Origin: Aestuariivirga litoralis
GTDB lineage: Bacteria > Pseudomonadota > Alphaproteobacteria > Rhizobiales > Aestuariivirgaceae
NCBI RefSeq assembly: GCF_015714715.1
Contig: NZ_WAHS01000001.1
Span: forward strand, 1,364,001 to 1,428,000
Direction of reading: 5' to 3'
Length of the DNA: 64,000 nt
In this document: positions 60,869-64,000 of the stretch, in pieces
How positions within the stretch are numbered: position 1 is the stretch's first letter
Layout of the letters: each line of letters opens with the position of its first letter
Made by a program: the position numbers and the translations under genes
Notes under the pieces: generated by a model
Database searches by the model: none
The model's input: only the letters and a program-made list of their open reading frames with translations
What the model was told of the DNA's origin: nothing

Positions 60869-62689
60869 CTAGACTTCCTCAAACACCGACACAGAATTCG
60901 CCGGGCAACCTGAAACATCAGCAGACGAAAAAATCCGCTTCCAGGTTTTCGGCGCGTGCGGTTTCAAATTCATTTGCGTGGCATCACCGGCATTGAACGC
61001 CAACGCGATGCGCTTGCTGCCGTTTATCAGCGTGAGGCCGAGGAATGCATTGTGCGGCTGGTTCCAGTTGAGGGGATCGCCATCCTTGTCAAACCAGTGC
61101 GCCTCGCCCGCGACTACAAATCTGTCTTCAAGGAAAGTCGCAAGTTGTTGCCGTAGTGCATTCAAATTGCTGGTAAAATTAATTTTATTCGCATCGGCAT
61201 TCTGCCAGTCCAGCCAGGTAATTTTGTTGTCCTGGGCATAGGCGTTGTTGTTGCCATTCTGTGTGCGGCCGAATTCGTCGCCGGCGGTAATCATCGCAGT
61301 GCCGCGTGAGAGCATGAGGGTTGCCAGCAGCGCTTCCACATTGCCGGCGGGCCAAGTGACTTCACTGGAATTGCCGTCGCGATTGCCTTCACCATTGGCT
61401 TCATTCTGCTTCACCGAGAAACGGGTGAGATCAGCCAAGGTGAAACCATCGTGTGCGGCGATGAAGTTGATGCTGGCGGAGGGTGCACGGTTCGCGAACA
61501 AGTCGGAAGAGCCGCAGAGCCTGGTAGCCATCTGGTTCGCGGCCCAATCATCCCCGCGCCAGAAGCGGCGCACGCCGTCGCGGTATTGATCATTCCATTC
61601 TGACCACGGTGGCGGAAAATGGCCGACCTGATAGCCGCCCGGGCCCACATCCCATGGCTCGGCGATCAGGATGCGCGAGGCCAGCACCTCATCATTCGTG
61701 ATGGCCTCGATCAGCGGCGCGTTCGACACAAACCCCTGATCGGTGCGGCCCAGCACGGTGGCAAGATCGAAGCGATAGCCATCGAGACCGCATTTCAAAA
61801 CCAGATGGCGCAGGCTGTCGATCACCATCTGGGTGACAGGCGGATTGTTGCAAGCCAGCGTGTTGCCGCAGCCGGTATCATTGTGCAGCACGCCATGGGT
61901 TTGCGCATAGTAAGTGGCGTTGTCGAGTCCGCGGAACGACAGCGTGGGCCCGAACACATCGCTCTCGCCGGAATGGTTGAACACCACGTCGAGGATTACC
62001 TGAATGCCGGCGGTGTGCAGCTTTGCGATCGCGGCTTTCAGCTCGACCCAGCCGCCGGGGCACAGGCGCGGATCGGGCGCGAAATATTGCACCGGGTTAT
62101 AGCCCCAAGCGTTGGTGAGGCCGAGCGGACCGAGATGCCGCTCATCAATCCAGGCATGCAGCGGCATCAGCTCGATCGTATCGACGCCGATATGCTGCAG
62201 GTGCTTGATGATGGCGGGCTCGCCCAAAGCCGCTACGGTGCCACGCAATTTCTCTGGTACCTCAGGATGCAGCCTGGTGAAACTCTTGATGCCCAGTTCA
62301 TAGATCAGGCGCGGTTTGCTGATAGGGCGCAGCGGAAGATCGGGCAGCGCCGCCTCCGCCAGGCATTTGGGAACCAATGCGGCCGTGTCGATGCCACGAT
62401 GGCCCAGCGGCGGCTCGTAAGTGAAATGGCCGGAAAGCCTGGTGCCATAGGGATCAGCAAGAAGCTTGCTGTCATCGAACAGGAGCCCCTCTTCCGGCCC
62501 CCACGGGCCTTGCAGGCGAAAGCCATATTGCGTTCCGGTTTTCACACCGGGAACGAAACCGCCGAAAACTTCGCCTGTTTTGATGAGGGGATATTTGGTT
62601 TCTGCCAAGCCATCGAAGGTGCAGAACCAGGCGGCGGTGCCATCGCGCGAATAGACGGCCACATCTGCGCCATCGCCGCGCAGATGCAC
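60869..62689 (-). CDS. glgX: glycogen debranching enzyme
   Basis: 606-aa GH13 isoamylase-type hydrolase of limit-dextrin branches. The catalytic residues are in GYRFDLATVLGR (Asp nucleophile), LIAEPWDVGPGGYQ (Glu acid/base) and FIAAHDGFTLADL (His-Asp). DVVFNHSGE is region I. The start is uncertain: GTG at 62689 gives VHLRGDG, while family N-termini run a few residues longer (PLGV precedes in frame but with no good start codon). It lies 11 bases after the pgm stop. Its 3' end is convergent with the ParA-like pair. Confidence 0.93.
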   Translation of the reverse strand: MHLRGDGADVAVYSRDGTAAWFCTFDGLAETKYPLIKTGEVFGGFVPGVKTGTQYGFRLQGPWGPEEGLLFDDSKLLADPYGTRLSGHFTYEPPLGHRGIDTAALVPKCLAEAALPDLPLRPISKPRLIYELGIKSFTRLHPEVPEKLRGTVAALGEPAIIKHLQHIGVDTIELMPLHAWIDERHLGPLGLTNAWGYNPVQYFAPDPRLCPGGWVELKAAIAKLHTAGIQVILDVVFNHSGESDVFGPTLSFRGLDNATYYAQTHGVLHNDTGCGNTLACNNPPVTQMVIDSLRHLVLKCGLDGYRFDLATVLGRTDQGFVSNAPLIEAITNDEVLASRILIAEPWDVGPGGYQVGHFPPPWSEWNDQYRDGVRRFWRGDDWAANQMATRLCGSSDLFANRAPSASINFIAAHDGFTLADLTRFSVKQNEANGEGNRDGNSSEVTWPAGNVEALLATLMLSRGTAMITAGDEFGRTQNGNNNAYAQDNKITWLDWQNADANKINFTSNLNALRQQLATFLEDRFVVAGEAHWFDKDGDPLNWNQPHNAFLGLTLINGSKRIALAFNAGDATQMNLKPHAPKTWKRIFSSADVSGCPANSVSVFEEV

Positions 62690-62700
62690 ACCTAACGGGC

Positions 62701-64000
<1,300 letters not shown>

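Overview
The window is about 64 kb of dense bacterial chromosome, roughly 58-60% G+C, with short intergenic gaps and many 4-base ATGA/GTGA start-stop overlaps. Gene content and order point to an alphaproteobacterium, probably order Hyphomicrobiales (Rhizobiales): a class II DAHP synthase, an xseA-DUF2093 pair, a radA-cvpA-purF-SDR run, a TPR protein upstream of der, and a CtrA-type TTAA-N7-TTAA site. The order-level placement is inference; there is no rRNA gene to confirm it. I saw no insertion sequence, prophage, CRISPR array, tRNA or rRNA gene. The window reads as core chromosome with a few accessory patches.

Layout. 1-4.4 kb: cimA (cut by the window start) behind cysS, then a secreted DUF6600 protein with a long Pro-Lys repeat tail. 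4.5-8.8 kb: an FMN-riboswitch-controlled riboflavin operon, ribD-ribE-ribBA-ribH, followed by a glutathione transferase. 8.8-22.2 kb: class II DAHP synthase, xseA, purD, a patatin phospholipase, tadA, rsmD, mutL, a lipoprotein, lspA, ileS, and an ECF sigma/anti-sigma pair. 22.2-29 kb: a redox and carbon block with sthA facing gabD-rpiA-gor, then gph with a radical-SAM aminomutase, and an OmpW-type porin with a CtrA site. 29.7-35.4 kb: tandem alpha/beta hydrolases, dnaB, two small genes, and rpsF-rpsR-rplI. 35.4-42.5 kb: an accessory patch with DUF2934, GFA, cupin, SDR, acyltransferase, an autoregulated arsR-AHSA1-AHSA1 operon, and an aminotransferase-RraA pair. 42.5-47.8 kb: carA, yqeY, four small secreted proteins (three His/Trp/Cys-rich), ohr-ohrR and a PfkB kinase. 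47.9-52.3 kb: radA-cvpA-purF-SDR. 52.3-59.3 kb: a secreted CXXCH protein of lower G+C, der, a low-complexity lipoprotein, a TPR protein, panB, an unknown secreted protein and an NnrU protein. 59.4-64 kb: two tandem ParA-like proteins, glgX and pgm (cut by the window end).

How the genes work together. Riboflavin synthesis is one coupled operon under FMN control. SthA, glutathione reductase, RpiA and succinate-semialdehyde dehydrogenase share the NADP(H) pool. Ohr/OhrR, GFA and GST suggest peroxide and aldehyde defence. Pgm and GlgX handle glycogen. The signals I consider least described are the tandem ParA-like pair in which the second member has lost the signature lysine, the cluster of small His/Cys-rich secreted proteins, and the two-site ArsR operator wrapped around a promoter that predicts a leaderless transcript.
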